Under the pieces are notes generated by a model that did no database searches, was not told where the DNA came from, and was given only the letters and a program-made list of their open reading frames with translations. The translations under genes were made by a program, and so were the position numbers. From assembly GCA_937966095.1 (NCBI GenBank), contig CALCKF010000063.1, forward strand, positions 1 through 58,754: DNA of 58,754 bases. The letters run 5' to 3'. Within the stretch, counting starts at the first letter, position 1. Every line of letters starts with the position of its first letter. Source of the stretch: an uncultured Eubacterium sp. (GTDB lineage Bacteria > Bacillota > Clostridia > Peptostreptococcales > Anaerovoracaceae). Below, one piece after another: positions 58,026 to 58,754 of this stretch.

Positions 58026-58754
58026 TCATTTTAAGGCTATCTGAGAGTGTCTGTCCTTTAGAGGAACATAATCCTTTGTGGCCTGGACTGAATTGTATGC
58101 AGGTCTCATCAATTTTCCCCCGGCAACAAGTTCCTCTATTCTGTGAGCACACCATCCTGAAAGTCTTGCAGTTGCAAAAAGCGGTGTGGCAATCGTAGTA
58201 GGTATGTCCAGTGCATCATATACGAACCCAGAATACAGATCCACATTTGCAGGCATAGGTTTTTCAATACCTGTAACTTCAGCATAAAGCTGAGGTGTTC
58301 TTTTTTCTATGTAATCACATAAGAGAAAATCATCAACCAGATTCTTGCTTTCAGCAAGCTTTTTCGACATAGATTTAAGCAGTTTGGCACGAGGATCGGA
58401 AAGTGTATATATAGCGTGTCCGATGCCGTATATAAGACCGCTCTTGTCGTATGCCTCTTTTTTCAGCAGCTTTACAAGGTAGTCATCGAGTTTGCCTCTG
58501 TTATTGAAATCAGGCACATGTGCCTTTATATCAGCTATCATATTTATTACAGCAATATTGGCTCCTCCGTGTCTGGGACCTTTAAGAGATCCTATGGCAG
58601 CAGAAATAGCAGAGTATGTATCAGTTCCGGTTGATGAAACGAGATGAGTAGTAAAAGAGGAGTTGTTACCTCCTCCGTGCTCTGCGTGAAGTATCATAGC
58701 CAGATCAAGAAGCTTTGCTTCTATATCCATATATTCACCCATCGGCCGTATCAT
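58026..58754 (-). CDS. gltA: Citrate synthase, C-terminal part (cut by the right edge)
   Basis: 242 residues in view; the frame continues past the right edge, and the Met at 58752-58754 is internal (IRPMGEYMDIEAKLL is a family interior). Catalytic His in AEHGGGNNSS and in SLKGPRHGGAN, and GIGHAIYTLSDPRA. Asp/Arg residues near the C-terminus: R-L-S-G-W-C-A-H-R-I-E-E motif. It condenses acetyl-CoA and oxaloacetate. Codon composition matches its neighbours. Confidence 0.95.
   Translation of the reverse strand: MIRPMGEYMDIEAKLLDLAMILHAEHGGGNNSSFTTHLVSSTGTDTYSAISAAIGSLKGPRHGGANIAVINMIADIKAHVPDFNNRGKLDDYLVKLLKKEAYDKSGLIYGIGHAIYTLSDPRAKLLKSMSKKLAESKNLVDDFLLCDYIEKRTPQLYAEVTGIEKPMPANVDLYSGFVYDALDIPTTIATPLFATARLSGWCAHRIEELVAGGKLMRPAYNSVQATKDYVPLKDRHSQIALK

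Noticed and set aside
1..58754. CRISPR arrays, rRNA genes or an origin of replication
   Set aside because: No regularly spaced repeats, rRNA-like sequences or clustered DnaA boxes were seen.

Overview
The window looks like chromosome of an anaerobic Gram-positive bacterium of the class Clostridia, with a foreign, partly decayed stretch at its left end. Supporting this are strong AGGAGG-type ribosome binding sites, a T-box leader in front of ileS, GntR(YtrA)/ABC and BcrAB-like cassettes, ICE-type recombinases and a sigma-54 activator. The right 44 kb is AT-rich with many ata/aga codons. The first ~8.3 kb is visibly richer in G+C. No species can be named from the sequence alone.

Layout. 1-8.3 kb is the remnant of an integrative/mobilizable element. 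It holds two surface-protein genes (one cut by the window edge, one with an SPQTG sortase signal), a group II intron sitting just 3' of a terminator hairpin, an ICE-type sigma factor broken by an in-frame TAG, a MobC start fused in frame to an IS3 OrfA, an IS3 OrfB read by -1 frameshift, and the beheaded C-terminal part of a large serine recombinase. 8.4-14.2 kb is a second mobile module: LexA/UmuD-like autoprotease repressor, small accessory genes, PIN toxin/AbrB antitoxin, a PemK/MazF toxin, excisionase and tyrosine integrase. It contains two candidate structured non-coding segments and ends in a degenerate Cys-rich ORF with a Lys/Ala-coding repeat.

14.5-23 kb starts with a response regulator / ABC ATPase / permease / histidine kinase cassette of the peptide-antibiotic resistance type. 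Small metabolic genes follow (nucleoside phosphorylase, flavin reductase, SRPBCC, DUF3795, GNAT), then two decaying genes (VOC, ABC ATPase) and a tandem flavodoxin-like pair. 23-33.8 kb carries an ABC exporter, FtsH, an SDR, a convergent VWA-domain protein, a MoaE-like orphan, flavodoxin plus a CMD-cupin fusion, tRNA-Gly(CCC), a HAD phosphatase and a CNNM/CorC protein.

The most striking part is 33.8-41.2 kb. Two transcription units each have a perfectly spaced -24/-12 (sigma-54) promoter, and ~100 bp upstream of each is the same 26-bp dyad (21/26 identical). A PAS-AAA+-HTH sigma-54 activator gene lies just downstream. The first unit encodes a saccharopine-dehydrogenase-like enzyme and a GPH-type transporter. 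The second encodes an unknown 202-aa protein, a sodium/solute symporter and a small membrane protein. The symporter has an in-frame TGA at codon 13, where family members usually have Trp. This looks like a self-contained, undescribed sigma-54 uptake/catabolism regulon.

41.4-58.7 kb is more ordinary: MBL hydrolase, metallophosphoesterase, a YtrA-type regulator with its ABC transporter, a membrane LuxR-type regulator, a lipoprotein amidohydrolase, T-box-ileS, rlmN, a small P-loop protein, an EamA exporter, a CoA-type Nudix hydrolase, an omega-amidase-like nitrilase, a BMP-family lipoprotein, and the C-terminal part of citrate synthase running off the right edge.
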